DNA of 44,931 nucleotides from Bacteroidales bacterium (GTDB taxonomy: Bacteria; Bacteroidota; Bacteroidia; Bacteroidales; GCA-2748055). The notes below the pieces were generated by a model. That model was not told where the DNA came from. It saw only the letters and a program-made list of their open reading frames with translations, and did not search any database. Location: the NCBI GenBank assembly GCA_029931975.1, contig JAOZQY010000028.1, positions 1-44,931 on the forward strand. The letters are read 5' to 3'. The position numbers and the translations under genes are program-made. Positions 44,889 through 44,931 of this stretch are shown in pieces (within the stretch, counting starts at the first letter, position 1; every line of letters starts with the position of its first letter).

Positions 44889-44931
44889 ACTAATCATGGT
44901 GATGCTCGGGCATCGCCATTCCAATAAATAA
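44889..44931 (-). CDS. atpB: ATP synthase subunit a, C-terminal end only (cut by window edge)
   Basis: Only the last 13 codons and the TAG stop (44889-44891) are in the window, reading LFIGMAMPEHHHD. The hydrophobic LFIGMA followed by a Glu-His-rich tail fits the C-terminus of Bacteroidota subunit a, and the position just before atpE, 22 bases away, agrees. The rest of the gene lies outside. Confidence 0.8.

Overview
The window looks like chromosomal DNA of a Bacteroidota bacterium, most likely an anaerobic or marine Bacteroidales-type organism. The pointers are: promoters of the form TTG-N18-22-TAnnTTTG instead of sigma70 boxes, few clear Shine-Dalgarno sites, Bacteroidota families (DUF2723 membrane protein, SUI1-type factor, TonB-like transducer, TlpA-like lipoprotein/thioredoxin, SpoIIE-type phosphatase behind a YfiR-like sensor), and the particular make-up of the ATP synthase and arginine loci. 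No rRNA, tRNA, CRISPR array, insertion sequence or prophage is visible. There is no gene-free stretch above 300 bases.

Layout. 0-7 kb: a small membrane protein, then an AsmA-like giant envelope protein translationally coupled (ATGA) to a SNF2 helicase. 7-12 kb: a cysteine-rich lipoprotein, a sensor-phosphatase, and a two-gene operon joining a membrane-anchored reductive-dehalogenase-like Fe-S protein to an SLC13/DASS permease (TAATG overlap). 12-15 kb: a decayed gamma-glutamyltransferase, a GH16-fold protein that lacks its catalytic glutamates, and a small outer-membrane barrel. 15-19 kb: atpD-atpC followed by a pseudo-alpha/beta-hydrolase and a GT9 glycosyltransferase. 19-29 kb: TonB-like protein, small lipoprotein, a peptidase-MA/TolB-type envelope protein, SUI1 factor, DUF2723 membrane glycosyltransferase-like protein, polyprenyl diphosphate synthase, and a thioredoxin-fold protein overlapping carA. 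30-41 kb: the operon argR-GNAT-argG-proC-argE-argH-proB-proA on the minus strand, bracketed by carA and carB on the plus strand. 41-45 kb: atpB(partial)-atpE-atpF-atpH-atpA-atpG on the minus strand.

How it works together. The CarA/CarB pair makes carbamoyl phosphate, ArgG and ArgH close the arginine pathway, ArgE removes the N-acyl group, the GNAT is a candidate for the N-acylglutamate step, ProB/ProA/ProC make proline, and ArgR probably controls both divergent transcripts through an inverted repeat between argR and carB. argB, argC, argD and argF are absent from this window. The F1Fo ATP synthase is complete except for most of subunit a, but is split into two transcription units that face each other across about 24 kb. 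A terminator-like hairpin lies between the subunit c and subunit b genes.

The best candidates for something new are the dehalogenase-like/permease pair, the CarB that by recall resembles the animal CPS type, the arg-pro operon wedged between carA and carB without argBCDF, and the two envelope pseudoenzymes. Family assignments come from motif recognition only; no search was run.
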